Below, in pieces: positions 19,078-29,072 of a stretch of 64,000 bases of DNA. Each line of letters opens with the position of its first letter. Position 1 is the stretch's first letter. The position numbers were made by a program, and so were the translations under genes. The notes under the pieces were generated by a model that worked only from the letters and a program-made list of their open reading frames with translations, did no database searches and was not told where the DNA came from. Source of the DNA: Bacteroidota bacterium (lineage in GTDB: Bacteria; Bacteroidota; Ignavibacteria; Ignavibacteriales; Melioribacteraceae); assembly GCA_018818065.1 (NCBI GenBank), contig JAHISV010000003.1, forward strand, positions 62,001 to 126,000, given 5' to 3'.

Positions 19078-20377
19078 TTGCTTTTTCCTTTATTTCTTTT
19101 GCCTTTTCTTCGGCATCAACTTCTTTAATAGTATTATTTTCTTTAAGAAACGCAATAACTTTATCTTCCAACAAAGTATCTGCTCTTCTTGAATCTCTAT
19201 AAAAATTCATAAGCTTTTCTTCCGAGATACCAGTCTTGTCAGCTTCTTCTTTTGCCAATGCTTCAAGATCTGCATCCTCAACTTTAAGATTCTCAAGATC
19301 AACAATCTTTTCCATTATTATTTGCCATTTTGCATTCCATTCCGCTCTTGGTTTAATATTTTCCAGTAAAATATTTTTTTCCGGCAACCTGGTATTCTTT
19401 CTTTTAGCATTCTCAATTTCAGCTTCAGTCATTCTTTCAGCAAGCAACTGAACATACCCGGGAGGAGCTGTAAAATCATTATTCTTAACAATGGTATCCA
19501 GAAGGTTATTTCCAAAAATGCTTTCAGATTGTTGCTCGTAATATTTTTCAAAATTATCACGCATAAAGTCCTTTAGCTCTTCAATATTAGTAGCTTTGTC
19601 TTTAGTTACTTTTTTGAAGTATTCTGCATCAGCCTCGGGAATAACAATTTTTTCTATCTTCGTAATTTTAGCAACATACCTGTAAGTTTCCGTATGTTTT
19701 TCCTCACCATGCATATGTTCGTCGACAAATTCGAAATTAAATGTCTCGCCAACTTTTTTATCAATCGCGTTTTGTCTTATTTGCGGACTTACTTTTTCAT
19801 CACTTAGATCAATAGCTATATTAGCGCTTTTCTGACCTTCCATTTCAACACCGGCTTCATCAACTTTTTGAAGGTCAACAGTGATCCGATAATCTTCACT
19901 TTCGGTTTTTTCTGCCTCTTCAAAAGTAGCTGCCGATTTTAAGAGATTCTTAACTTCTGCTTCAATGTCTTCTTCTTTTACCTTGAAAACCGGCTTCTCA
20001 ATTTTCTGCGATTTGTAATCTTTTACTTCAATTTCAGGCTTGATTTCGTATTTAACTTTGAACTCAAGGTTTTCTCCCGGATTGAATATTATATCAGAAA
20101 GATGAGGTGTACTAATCGGCTTTAAATCTTTTTCGTCAACAACGTCCCAGAATTTTTTATTAGCTATCTGCTCACTAGCTTTATATTCAATAGCTTCGCC
20201 ATACATTTTTTTAAGAATTGATAGGGGAACTTTACCTTTACGGAAACCGGGATGTGTAATGGTTTTTCTTTCTTCTTTATATGCTGCTTCTATTTCTGGC
20301 TTAATATCATCGTAGCTAAGTTTAACTTCTATTTCATTTTCATAATCAGAAATGACTTTAACATTATACTCCAACAT
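19067..20377 (-). CDS. tig: Trigger factor
   Basis: Trigger factor is the ribosome-bound chaperone that meets nascent chains at the exit tunnel. The 436-residue protein begins with the ribosome-binding domain, whose signature [19 protein letters not shown] is at about residues 41-60 (the GFRxGK loop contacts L23). A central FKBP-like domain (about 150-250) follows, but it lacks clear prolyl-isomerase motifs. The C-terminal helical arm domain then ends in a Lys/Glu-rich tail. AGAGG precedes the ATG. It heads a two-gene unit with clpP, an arrangement common in bacteria. tRNA-Leu lies upstream on the same strand. Confidence 0.93.
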   Translation of the reverse strand: MLEYNVKVISDYENEIEVKLSYDDIKPEIEAAYKEERKTITHPGFRKGKVPLSILKKMYGEAIEYKASEQIANKKFWDVVDEKDLKPISTPHLSDIIFNPGENLEFKVKYEIKPEIEVKDYKSQKIEKPVFKVKEEDIEAEVKNLLKSAATFEEAEKTESEDYRITVDLQKVDEAGVEMEGQKSANIAIDLSDEKVSPQIRQNAIDKKVGETFNFEFVDEHMHGEEKHTETYRYVAKITKIEKIVIPEADAEYFKKVTKDKATNIEELKDFMRDNFEKYYEQQSESIFGNNLLDTIVKNNDFTAPPGYVQLLAERMTEAEIENAKRKNTRLPEKNILLENIKPRAEWNAKWQIIMEKIVDLENLKVEDADLEALAKEEADKTGISEEKLMNFYRDSRRADTLLEDKVIAFLKENNTIKEVDAEEKAKEIKEKANDK

Positions 20378-20423
20378 TTACCTCTAAGTTATTGTGATTG
20401 ATTTATGAGTTGAAAAACGGGAG

Positions 20424-20507
20424 TGCGAGAAGGGGGACTCGAACCCCCACATCCTTCCGAATACTAGTTCCTAAGACTAGCGCGTCTACCAATTCCGCCA
20501 TTCTCGC
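20424..20507 (-). tRNA. tRNA-Leu (anticodon UAG)
   Basis: On the minus strand an 84-base class II tRNA folds with acceptor stem GCGAGAA/TTCTCGC. The D arm contains GGTAGACGCG and the anticodon stem-loop is CTAGT-CTTAGGA-ACTAG, giving anticodon TAG. A variable arm and the T arm with GGTTCGAGTCC follow. The discriminator base is A, as required for tRNA-Leu. CCA is not encoded, so the terminus depends on a nucleotidyltransferase such as the one at 26049. Confidence 0.95.
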
Positions 20508-20665
20508 ATAAGACTTGCAAATGTAGTCCATAATCCTAAAAAAAGCAAGAAAACCAGATCACATTTATTAAGTTCTGTAGTCAAAAAATTAAAATAATCA
20601 TCATTATTTGAAAATGTAAGGAAATTCGTATATTAATAACTCAATTCCAAAAAGAAAGAGTTGGC

Positions 20666-22564
20666 ATGGATAAGATTATCGGTCAAAAAATCGAAAACTA
20701 TCAGGTACTATCTATACTGGGTAAAGGCGGTATGGGTATTGTATACAAGGCTTATGATGTAAAACTTGACAGACATGTTGCTATTAAAATACTTAATGCA
20801 CAGATGACAGATAAGTTAAGATTTATTGAAAGGTTTAAACGTGAGGCAAAAAACCAGGCAAAGCTCTCTCATCCTAATATTGTAACTGTTTATGGGTTCA
20901 TAGAATATAATGGATTACTTGGAATAGTTATGGAGTATGTGGAAGGGGAGAGTCTTGAAAAAGTAATACGAAGACAAAAAAGACTAAATCTATTCGATGC
21001 GATTTTCATAGGAACACAATTGCTTAATGCAATTGAATATGCCCACTCAAAAGGGTTTATTCATAGAGATATTAAACCGTCCAATATAATTTTTAATAAG
21101 GAAGGCGTTGCTAAGATAATGGATTTTGGTATTTCCAAATCGATGTTTGATAAGGGAATGACGAAGACCGGATCAAAAGTAGGAACTGTTTTTTATATGA
21201 GTCCTGAGCAGGTTAGAGGGAAAGATGTCGATCACCTAAGCGATATCTATTCTATTGGTTGCACTCTGTATGAGATGATTGTTGGGGAACCTCCCTTTTA
21301 TTCTGATAACGACTATGATATAATGGATGGGCATTTGAAGCAAGAACCACCTAAGATGTCTTCAAAAATTGCAGGAACACCTGATATAATTGATGAAATT
21401 TTAAGGAAAGCCTTAAAAAAAGATCCCGCTGACAGATATAAAGATTGTGATGAGTTTAGAGTTGAATTACATAAGCTGGATAAATATCTTTCTACCGTTC
21501 CTACATTTAATGCAATGGGCAAAAAGGAAGACAAGAAAAAGGTTAAGATTTATTCAATTATTGGTTTTGGGACTTTCATAGCGGTTATGTTTGCGCTAAC
21601 CTGGTTTGTTTATGGTCAGGTTAAAGAACTGCTTACCGGTAATAATCTTGAGCAATTTCAAACGTACAGTATTGAATCACTTTTCTCATCAACAGATTTA
21701 GATTTATCATTCGATAAAATAACTCCAATTAACCTTAACACTTCTTTCGGATTCAATTCCATCACATTTGCGGAAAATGGGAATGGGTTTGTTATTGGTG
21801 ATTCGGGAGCATGTTTTATTAGCATTGATAACGGTGAGTCATGGAGTCAATATGACAGCCTTCCGAAACATTCATATTATGACTTGGATATAAGGAAAGA
21901 TGGGAATTCGTTTTTAGTTGGTTCAAGCTCAGAATTCTATTACTGTGAGAATTATCTTGATAATATGCACTCCATGAAATTAGGAGGAGATTATAGTCTT
22001 TTCAAGATTAAATTCCAGGATTCTTTAACCGGGTTTATTGTCGGCAGCAAAGGGTTAATTCTCAAAACCATTGACGGTGGCTCCAACTGGAAAAAAATGA
22101 TGAATAACACACAAAATTTATTGTTCGATATTGCATTCGTTAACGATTCCAGGGGGTATATTGTTGGCTGGAATGGAGTGGTGATGGTTACAAATGATAA
22201 AGGTGAAAATTGGCAGATAGTCCCACAGTTTTCGAAAAAGTATTTGAAATCAATCGATTTTAATAATGAAAATGGACTTATTGTTGGTGCTAACGGGTCA
22301 ATTTATTTGACTAATGACTCCGGCGAATCATGGAGCTCTGTAAAAACTCCTATTAAAACCCCACTTCACAAGGTTCATTTTCTCTCCAAAAGCCATGCTA
22401 TCATTCTCGGAGGAAAGGGTACAATACTTATTTCGGAAGATACGGGGGAGACATGGAAAGGGGTTAATCATGGGAATTACGTTCAGCTGAATGATCTGGC
22501 ACTTACTCCTACTGGAAAGTTAGTGATTTGCGGCAGTAATGGAACTTTATTAAAAATTGATTAA
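20666..22564 (+). CDS. Membrane Ser/Thr protein kinase with extracellular Ycf48-like sensor
   Basis: The 632-residue protein has a complete PknB-type kinase at residues 1-275: glycine loop GKGGMGIVYKA, ATP-anchoring Lys in VAIKIL (residue 41), catalytic HRDIKPSN (133-140), DFG (153-155) and an SPEQ segment at the end of the activation loop. A single membrane helix spans about 295-317. The outer part (340-632) consists of BNR/Ycf48 repeats (DNGESW, GGSNWKK, KGENWQI, SGESWSS, TGETWKG). Cell-wall kinases usually carry PASTA repeats instead. murA starts 15 bases downstream, so a link to envelope control is plausible but inferred. Confidence 0.88.
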   Translation: MDKIIGQKIENYQVLSILGKGGMGIVYKAYDVKLDRHVAIKILNAQMTDKLRFIERFKREAKNQAKLSHPNIVTVYGFIEYNGLLGIVMEYVEGESLEKVIRRQKRLNLFDAIFIGTQLLNAIEYAHSKGFIHRDIKPSNIIFNKEGVAKIMDFGISKSMFDKGMTKTGSKVGTVFYMSPEQVRGKDVDHLSDIYSIGCTLYEMIVGEPPFYSDNDYDIMDGHLKQEPPKMSSKIAGTPDIIDEILRKALKKDPADRYKDCDEFRVELHKLDKYLSTVPTFNAMGKKEDKKKVKIYSIIGFGTFIAVMFALTWFVYGQVKELLTGNNLEQFQTYSIESLFSSTDLDLSFDKITPINLNTSFGFNSITFAENGNGFVIGDSGACFISIDNGESWSQYDSLPKHSYYDLDIRKDGNSFLVGSSSEFYYCENYLDNMHSMKLGGDYSLFKIKFQDSLTGFIVGSKGLILKTIDGGSNWKKMMNNTQNLLFDIAFVNDSRGYIVGWNGVVMVTNDKGENWQIVPQFSKKYLKSIDFNNENGLIVGANGSIYLTNDSGESWSSVKTPIKTPLHKVHFLSKSHAIILGGKGTILISEDTGETWKGVNHGNYVQLNDLALTPTGKLVICGSNGTLLKID

Positions 22565-22579
22565 AGAACAGGAATAAAA

Positions 22580-23845
22580 TTGGACAAATTTATAGTAAAA
22601 GGTGGAAACAAGCTTAAAGGTAAGGTTAGAGTAAGTGGCGCAAAAAATTCGGCGCTGGCACTTATGCCTGCCACTTTGCTAAATAGTGGTATTAACAGAT
22701 TGGAAAATACGCCTGAAGTGCGTGACATTATCACAATGATGCGTTTATTGAGTGAATTGGGAGTTGAATCGAAATTTGATGACCATATAGTTTCACTGGA
22801 TACGTCCAATATTACCAGTCAGGTAGCGCCTTACGAACATGTTAAGAAAATGCGGGCTTCAGTTTATGTGCTGGGTCCATTATTAACACGTTATGGATAT
22901 GCAAAAGTATCAATGCCTGGTGGTTGTGCCTGGGGACCCAGGCCAATTAATCTTCATCTTGAAGCTATGAAGAAATTGGGCGCAGAAATAGAACTCGATT
23001 CAGGATATATTATTGCAAAATCAAAAAAACTTCACGGAGCACGAATTTCGTTCGATATCTCCTCAGTTGGAGCAACTGGTAATATCCTCATGGCTGCTGT
23101 GCTGGCCAAGGGATCAACTCATATTTCCAATGCCGCTATTGAGCCTGAAATAACCCAATTATCTAATTATCTTGTTTCCATGGGTGCAAGAATAAATGGA
23201 ATAGGTACCCAGGAACTTGAAGTTGAGGGCGTAGATGAATTGCACTCTGCTGATATTATCAATATATCCGACAGAATAGAAGCTGGCACATTACTAATTG
23301 CCGGTGCTATGACCAGAGGACAAATTCAAATTGAATGCAACCAGATAGAGAACTTAAATGCGATTCTTGCAAAATTAGAAGATAGTGGAGCTAAAATAAG
23401 CGTAGGCAATAACTTAGTTGGTCTGGATGCGAGTAATTTAGACTATACCGCCATTGATGTAACAACTGGAATATTCCCGGCATTCCCAACGGATATGCAG
23501 GCACAATGGACGGCTTACATGTCCATGGCAAAGGGGAGTTCTACTGTAACAGACACCATATACAATGACCGCTTCAAGCATGTGCCGGAGTTGAATAGAT
23601 TAGGTGCTAACATTGAAAATGTTGGAAACAGCGCTATTATAACCGGAGTTGAGAGACTTAAGGGAGCAATTGTAATGTCAACTGATTTGCGGGCCAGCGC
23701 CTCTCTTGTTTTAGCCGGGCTAGCAGCTGAAGGGACTACAGAGATTTTAAGAATTTATCATCTGGATAGAGGATACCAACGGATTGAAGAAAAATTAAAA
23801 GAGCTTGGCGCTGACATAGAAAGAGTAAAAACAGAGGAATTTTAA
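22580..23845 (+). CDS. murA: UDP-N-acetylglucosamine 1-carboxyvinyltransferase
   Basis: MurA transfers enolpyruvate from PEP to UDP-GlcNAc, the first committed step of peptidoglycan synthesis. The 421 residues match the family. The substrate-binding GAKNSALALMPA lies near residue 20. The active-site loop PGGCAWGPRP (Cys near residue 115) retains the cysteine targeted by fosfomycin in sensitive homologues, and DLRASASLVLAGL is near the C-terminus. It starts at TTG with ACAGGAAT upstream. The preceding kinase gene and the following membrane peptidase gene are closely spaced, giving a possible envelope operon. Confidence 0.95.
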   Translation: MDKFIVKGGNKLKGKVRVSGAKNSALALMPATLLNSGINRLENTPEVRDIITMMRLLSELGVESKFDDHIVSLDTSNITSQVAPYEHVKKMRASVYVLGPLLTRYGYAKVSMPGGCAWGPRPINLHLEAMKKLGAEIELDSGYIIAKSKKLHGARISFDISSVGATGNILMAAVLAKGSTHISNAAIEPEITQLSNYLVSMGARINGIGTQELEVEGVDELHSADIINISDRIEAGTLLIAGAMTRGQIQIECNQIENLNAILAKLEDSGAKISVGNNLVGLDASNLDYTAIDVTTGIFPAFPTDMQAQWTAYMSMAKGSSTVTDTIYNDRFKHVPELNRLGANIENVGNSAIITGVERLKGAIVMSTDLRASASLVLAGLAAEGTTEILRIYHLDRGYQRIEEKLKELGADIERVKTEEF

Positions 23846-23853
23846 CTTTTGAT

Positions 23854-26031
23854 ATGAAAGTGAACCTTAAAAACATCAGTAGTTTTTCAATAATAGGCAT
23901 TCTTGTAGTCTTAAACCTGCTCCTGGCTAATTTACCACTTACAAATATCCTTGGATACGAGTTTTCAGTTGTTAATGCAATATATGTTTTCATGGCTGGG
24001 GGCATTGTATATCTTTCAAATCACTCAAAAAATGATAGTTTTTCTCATTCTGTCAGGAAAATTAGAATACACTCTGGATTGATATTATTCATTCCTCTTC
24101 TAATAATTTCAATAAATCAAGTGTTGTTTGGCTTGTGTCCGTTTTCTTCTGATATCTGGTTCTATTTTATTATTACAGTCCCTGCATATGGTATTGCTTT
24201 ATCTGTTGCACATTATTCCAGCCAATTCAGATTTAAATATCTTCTGTTATTCATGTTCCTGGCAATTTTAATCCTTGAGCCAATTATTGAAATTTATTTT
24301 TATCCACAGGTTTATTTCTATAATCCCATAATAGGCTTTTTCCCTGGCAACATTTATGATGAATACATATCAATTGACAATACTCTTATTTTTTATCGGA
24401 TAATGTCAGTTTTCATCTTTTCGCTATTCTCATTATCAGTTTATTGGGTAAAAATATCCACAGGCAAGATGCGTTATCTTTTTGTAATTCTTCCATTTAC
24501 AGCATACATTGTCTTTTTATTCTTAAAGCCAACATTAACATTCGCTACGAACAGTTCGCGAATGGAAAATGCATTACCTGTATCCATTACAACAGAGAAT
24601 TTTGAAATAAGATTTACGACCGATGTGTCTGAAAAGATGAGACAAAACATTTCCAGACTTCATGAATATCATTATTCTGATCTGAAAAAAAAATATAACT
24701 TTGCTAATGTCAAGCGAATAAAATCTTTTGTATTTGGTGATCGGAGCACGAAAAAGAAATATTTTGGAGCAGGGAACGCGGATGTTTCAAAACCATGGAT
24801 GGGAAGTATTTTTATAGATTCTGATAATTATTTTAGCACTTTGAGACATGAGTTAATCCATTCCTTACTTGCTGATTATGGAGCAACTCCATTTAAAATT
24901 GCCGATGGTTTTAATCCTTCAGTTATAGAAGGGTATGCTATGGCATTTGAAAATAACTATAATGATAAAACAGTTCACTATTTATCCTGGATGGCCAGAA
25001 AAGCCGGTTATTCATTTTCTGTGACTGAGTTGTTCAGCGGATTCAACTTTTTTAGCCAGAATTCAGCCTTTTCTTATATTGTATCAGGGTCTTTTATTAA
25101 GTATTTATCCGAAAAATACGAGATAAACAAAATTTTAAAGTTTTACGGCGATAGTGATTTTATAAAGTATTTTGGTAAAAATACCGAAGATCTGTCAATG
25201 GAATACGATAATTATCTCGATTCATTGGATTATTCCTTTAGTCAGACGGAAGCGAATTATTATTTTGGACGAAAACCTCTGATAAAAAAAATATGCCCCA
25301 GATATACGGCCAGAAATATGGCTGTTGCAGGGGAATTATATCGGGATGGGGATTATAAAGGTGCCGCCGAATGCTATGGTGAGATCCTAAATCTAACGAA
25401 TTCATATGGTGCCGTAATTGGTTTATCCGAATCATTTATGATGATGAATCGCCTTCAGGATTCAATCGATTTACTAAATGACAATATCTCAAAATATGAC
25501 AGCACTTCTTATGTTCAGAATCTTTTATTCCGTTTAGGAGATTTACAGGTTCGTTCCGGGAATTTTGAAAATGCATTAAGTACTTACAATAAATTAGCAG
25601 ATCTTGACCCTACAGAGTATTACGCTAGTCTGGTAAATTTTCGCATAGAACTGCTTCAAACCAGCAATTCGCTCTGTCAGGAATATATGAACGGCAGTGA
25701 ATATGATCGATATTCTATCCTTAATTCATTTTATCAATCAGACATTCCGATAAAATTTATACCTATTGCTCAGCGGTTATCAACCGCGTTAAAGGAGAAT
25801 TATAAACTATTTCTCACTAAATTTGTTAATAGACTTGAAAATGAAAATCTTGAATCATCAAGAACATCATTGGAATTAGCTAAATATTCTATTGATAACA
25901 GCGATTATCTCCTTGCAAAGGAATTCTTGAATAAGGCTCTAATTTATAAAGAGAAACCTGAGCATTTGGAAATAATCAAACAATACGTTGAAATGGTTGA
26001 TTGGTTGATTGAAAACAGTGACAATATGTAA
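23854..26031 (+). CDS. Polytopic membrane HExxH metallopeptidase-like protein with TPRs
   Basis: The 725-residue protein has about seven membrane segments in residues 1-230. A probably extracytoplasmic domain follows with HELIH (His332, Glu333, His336) and a likely third zinc ligand Glu359 in VIEGYAMAF, the layout of gluzincin (peptidase MA-like) enzymes. From about residue 475 to 600 come TPR-like helical repeats (for example LYRDGDYKGAAECYGEIL), then a helical tail. The substrate and the family name are not known to me. It starts 9 bases after murA and is followed 18 bases later by the CCA-type enzyme. Confidence 0.65.
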   Translation: MKVNLKNISSFSIIGILVVLNLLLANLPLTNILGYEFSVVNAIYVFMAGGIVYLSNHSKNDSFSHSVRKIRIHSGLILFIPLLIISINQVLFGLCPFSSDIWFYFIITVPAYGIALSVAHYSSQFRFKYLLLFMFLAILILEPIIEIYFYPQVYFYNPIIGFFPGNIYDEYISIDNTLIFYRIMSVFIFSLFSLSVYWVKISTGKMRYLFVILPFTAYIVFLFLKPTLTFATNSSRMENALPVSITTENFEIRFTTDVSEKMRQNISRLHEYHYSDLKKKYNFANVKRIKSFVFGDRSTKKKYFGAGNADVSKPWMGSIFIDSDNYFSTLRHELIHSLLADYGATPFKIADGFNPSVIEGYAMAFENNYNDKTVHYLSWMARKAGYSFSVTELFSGFNFFSQNSAFSYIVSGSFIKYLSEKYEINKILKFYGDSDFIKYFGKNTEDLSMEYDNYLDSLDYSFSQTEANYYFGRKPLIKKICPRYTARNMAVAGELYRDGDYKGAAECYGEILNLTNSYGAVIGLSESFMMMNRLQDSIDLLNDNISKYDSTSYVQNLLFRLGDLQVRSGNFENALSTYNKLADLDPTEYYASLVNFRIELLQTSNSLCQEYMNGSEYDRYSILNSFYQSDIPIKFIPIAQRLSTALKENYKLFLTKFVNRLENENLESSRTSLELAKYSIDNSDYLLAKEFLNKALIYKEKPEHLEIIKQYVEMVDWLIENSDNM

Positions 26032-26048
26032 ATGGAGCAATAATTAAA

Positions 26049-27464
26049 TTGAATCTTCCGGATTTTATAAAAATATTAGGAACTGAAAGCTATTTTGCAA
26101 CAATTAGCAACGTTGCTGCAAAGTTAGATGTGAAAGTCTATATTGTCGGGGGGTATGTAAGAGATATCTTTCTGGAAAGAAAAAGAGATGAAATTGATTT
26201 TTTAGTGCTTGGCGATGGTCCGGATTTTGCAAAAAAGCTGGCAAAAGAATTTAAGGTTAAGAATGTAAATACATTTAAGAATTTTGGAACGGCACATTTC
26301 AAGTATAAAAATATTGATTTTGAATTTGTGGGAGCACGAAAGGAGTCTTATAATCAGGATAGTAGAAATCCAATTGTTGAAGCAGGATCGTTCGATGATG
26401 ATATAAATAGACGAGATTTTACTATTAACACCCTTGCTCTTTCATTGAATAAGAACGATTACGGTAGCTTAATAGATAAATTTAATGGGGTTGATGATCT
26501 AGAAGCAAAATTGATAAAGACTCCCCTCGATCCCATGATTACGTTTGACGATGATCCACTTAGGATTATGCGTGCATTCCGGTTTGCTTCCCAGCTTCAA
26601 TTTGAAGTTGATGAGAAAATTATGAATGCTGCCGGTTCAATGGCTGAAAGATTGAAAATAGTTTCACAGGAACGGATTACTGAGGAATTCTACAAAATAA
26701 TGTCTTCACCAAAACCTTCGGTCGGCTTAAAACTTCTTTACAATTCAAAAGTAATGGATGTTATTTTTCCTGAAATTGCAAATCTTGGCGGAGTGGATCA
26801 GCGGAAAGATTACCATCATAAAGATGTTTTTCTTCATACATGCCTGGTTATTGATAATTTAGCAAAAGTTACTGATAATTTGTGGCTTCGATTCGGAGGA
26901 TTATTTCACGATATTGCTAAACCGCAAACTAAAAAATTTATTGAAGAAATTGGCTGGTCATTTCATGGGCACGAAGAGATGGGCGCCAGAATGATGAAGT
27001 CAATTTTTAAGAGAATGAAATTCCCCTTGTCTCAACTAGATTATCTACAAAAACTCATTCGGTTGCACCTGAGACCAATTGCTCTTGTAGATGACGAAGT
27101 TACTGATTCTGCCATAAGGCGAATGATCGTTGCTATTGATGATGACCTTGAAGATCTTATTGCTCTCTGTCGGGCAGATATTACAAGTAAGAACCAGAAC
27201 AAAGTTGCCCAATACCTGTCTAATTACGAGAAAGTAATGCAGAAAGTGAGGGAAGTTAAGGAGAAGGATAAATTAAGGGCATTTCAATCACCTGTCAGAG
27301 GAGAAACTATCATGGAAGTTTGTAAAATTCCTCCTGGACAAAAAGTGGGCGAGATTAAATCAGCCATTGAAGAGGCAATTCTTGATGGCATTATCCCCAA
27401 TGAATATGATGATGCCTATAAATTTATGCTGGATATTAAAGATGAGATTTTATCCAATCCTTAA
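26049..27464 (+). CDS. CCA-adding enzyme or poly(A) polymerase family nucleotidyltransferase with HD domain
   Basis: This is a class II nucleotidyltransferase. VGGYVRDIFL followed by DEIDFLV (the two metal-binding Asp) forms the head domain in the first 60 residues. RRDFTINTLA near residue 122 and the DDPLRIMRAFRFASQL segment near 167 complete the tRNA-binding neck. An HD domain occurs near residue 290 (GLFHDIAKP, with HGHEEMG following). The 471-residue length fits bacterial HD-containing CCA enzymes. It starts at TTG. The local tRNA-Leu lacks encoded CCA, consistent with a need for this activity. I cannot separate cca from pcnB-type function by motif alone. Confidence 0.85.
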   Translation: MNLPDFIKILGTESYFATISNVAAKLDVKVYIVGGYVRDIFLERKRDEIDFLVLGDGPDFAKKLAKEFKVKNVNTFKNFGTAHFKYKNIDFEFVGARKESYNQDSRNPIVEAGSFDDDINRRDFTINTLALSLNKNDYGSLIDKFNGVDDLEAKLIKTPLDPMITFDDDPLRIMRAFRFASQLQFEVDEKIMNAAGSMAERLKIVSQERITEEFYKIMSSPKPSVGLKLLYNSKVMDVIFPEIANLGGVDQRKDYHHKDVFLHTCLVIDNLAKVTDNLWLRFGGLFHDIAKPQTKKFIEEIGWSFHGHEEMGARMMKSIFKRMKFPLSQLDYLQKLIRLHLRPIALVDDEVTDSAIRRMIVAIDDDLEDLIALCRADITSKNQNKVAQYLSNYEKVMQKVREVKEKDKLRAFQSPVRGETIMEVCKIPPGQKVGEIKSAIEEAILDGIIPNEYDDAYKFMLDIKDEILSNP

Positions 27465-27584
27465 TTTATTTTTTGTAAAAATGAAACAATTTAGTTTCCA
27501 ATCTTTATAACTCTCTTATTGTTGCAATCTTTTTATATTTTATTACTGATAATTAGTAACAAATAATTCAGATTTTATCTAACC

Positions 27585-27612
27585 TTGCAACTGAGAATTA
27601 ATAAAATATATT
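27585..27612 (+). promoter_or_regulatory. Candidate promoter of the efflux operon
   Basis: TTGCAA (27585-27590) and TATATT (27607-27612) are 16 bases apart in the 240-base AT-rich gap before the TolC-like gene. Apart from this I see only short weak inverted repeats in the gap. Confidence 0.35.
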
Positions 27613-27706
27613 TTTAAGAAAAGTGTAACTTTTTTATACATCACGACGTCCAAATTCGCAGTTATTAAAAAAACAATACAAATATTTCTCTAATTGGGAG
27701 TATATA

Positions 27707-29050
27707 ATGAAACGAATCTTAACTATCTTCATGATTCTTGTAACAACAACAGTAATTAGCGCTCAAACCCAATTATCATTGGAAGAGGCAATATCCATTG
27801 CTCTAAATAAGAACACCACATTGATTAAAGCTCAAAACAATCTGGATGGAAATGAAAGCGCCCTAAAAAGTGCTTATGGTAATTTACTTCCAAGTATAGG
27901 GATTGGTACTTCGCTTGACTGGCGCAGGACCGAAGATCCGGGTGGTCCTCAGTTAAACTTTTACGGACAATTAGATACACTTGAGGCTTCCACTTCTGAG
28001 ACCAGAACTTATGCTGCCGGAATAAGCGGCCGTTGGAATATTTTTGACGGTCTTGCGAACATTGCAAGAATTAACCAATCGGGAGAAAATCTCGACGCTG
28101 CACGTTTCAGTTATATTAAACTGAAGCAGGATATTATCCTAGCTACTTCTCAGTATTATTATCTGGTAATAAATGCAGAAAAACTGATGGGAGTAAGAGA
28201 AGAAAACGTTAAGTATAATCAGAAATTTTTAGAAACTATTCAGGAAAGAAACAGACTTGGGTCTGTACCGCTTGCAGATGTTTATACTCAACAAGTTCAG
28301 TTAGGAAATGCTGAGTTACAATTCATTCAGGCTGAAAATGATTATGAGCAAACAAAAAGCACATTGTTAAATTATCTGGCTCTCGATGTTCTTAAAGAAT
28401 ATTCTTTTATAGATCCATTTGCAAATTCAGAAGTTAATACTAATGAGTACCTGCAAGAATTTAAAGATATTAAAAAGATGGTCGACACGGCTTTCGAAAA
28501 CAGAGTAGATTATAAAGCACAAAAATTAACTCTGGAGAGTGCATATAGTGGGGCTACAATTGCTCGAGGCGGATTGTATCCATCTCTATCTGCAAATTAC
28601 TCTTATGGTTCAAGCGCAACACAAGTAGATAATTTATTTGATCGAAAAGTATTCTATATAAATCTTTCGCTCGATTTACCAATATTCTCTAATTGGAATA
28701 CTGACTACCAGATGCAATTAGCATCTATTGGAATTAAAAATGCAGAAGAAGATTTATCTGCTCTCGAAAGACAAATTAAAATTGAAATCAAACAAGGTTA
28801 CTTAAGTTTTGTTGCTGGGAAGAAAAGTCTGGATGTTGCCAGTAAAAATGTGAAAGCAGCTGAAGAAAATAGAAATATTAATTATGAAAGATATAATCTG
28901 GGTTCAGGTACAATTCTGGAAAAATTACAAGCGGACAGAGATTATCAGGATGCATTGCGCAGTAAAATAAATGCTGAGTATGAGTTTTACAGATTGAAAG
29001 ACGCTCTGTTAAACTATCTTGGGCAACTTGAAATAGCAAAATACGAATAA
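27707..29050 (+). CDS. TolC-family outer-membrane efflux protein
   Basis: The 447-residue protein begins with a signal peptide cut after VISAQ, then shows the duplicated outer-membrane efflux layout: LSLEEAISIALNKN, long alternating coiled-coil helices and short beta segments such as AAGISGRWNIFDG and YINLSLDLPIF. TolC-type trimers form the outer-membrane exit duct and periplasmic tunnel for pumps. It opens an operon with a periplasmic adaptor, ABC ATPase and permeases, so it is the outer-membrane partner of a MacAB-like tripartite system. The transported compound is unknown. A GGGAG ribosome-binding site precedes the ATG. Confidence 0.9.
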   Translation: MKRILTIFMILVTTTVISAQTQLSLEEAISIALNKNTTLIKAQNNLDGNESALKSAYGNLLPSIGIGTSLDWRRTEDPGGPQLNFYGQLDTLEASTSETRTYAAGISGRWNIFDGLANIARINQSGENLDAARFSYIKLKQDIILATSQYYYLVINAEKLMGVREENVKYNQKFLETIQERNRLGSVPLADVYTQQVQLGNAELQFIQAENDYEQTKSTLLNYLALDVLKEYSFIDPFANSEVNTNEYLQEFKDIKKMVDTAFENRVDYKAQKLTLESAYSGATIARGGLYPSLSANYSYGSSATQVDNLFDRKVFYINLSLDLPIFSNWNTDYQMQLASIGIKNAEEDLSALERQIKIEIKQGYLSFVAGKKSLDVASKNVKAAEENRNINYERYNLGSGTILEKLQADRDYQDALRSKINAEYEFYRLKDALLNYLGQLEIAKYE

Positions 29051-29072
29051 ATATTAACGGGAGAGTTTACTC

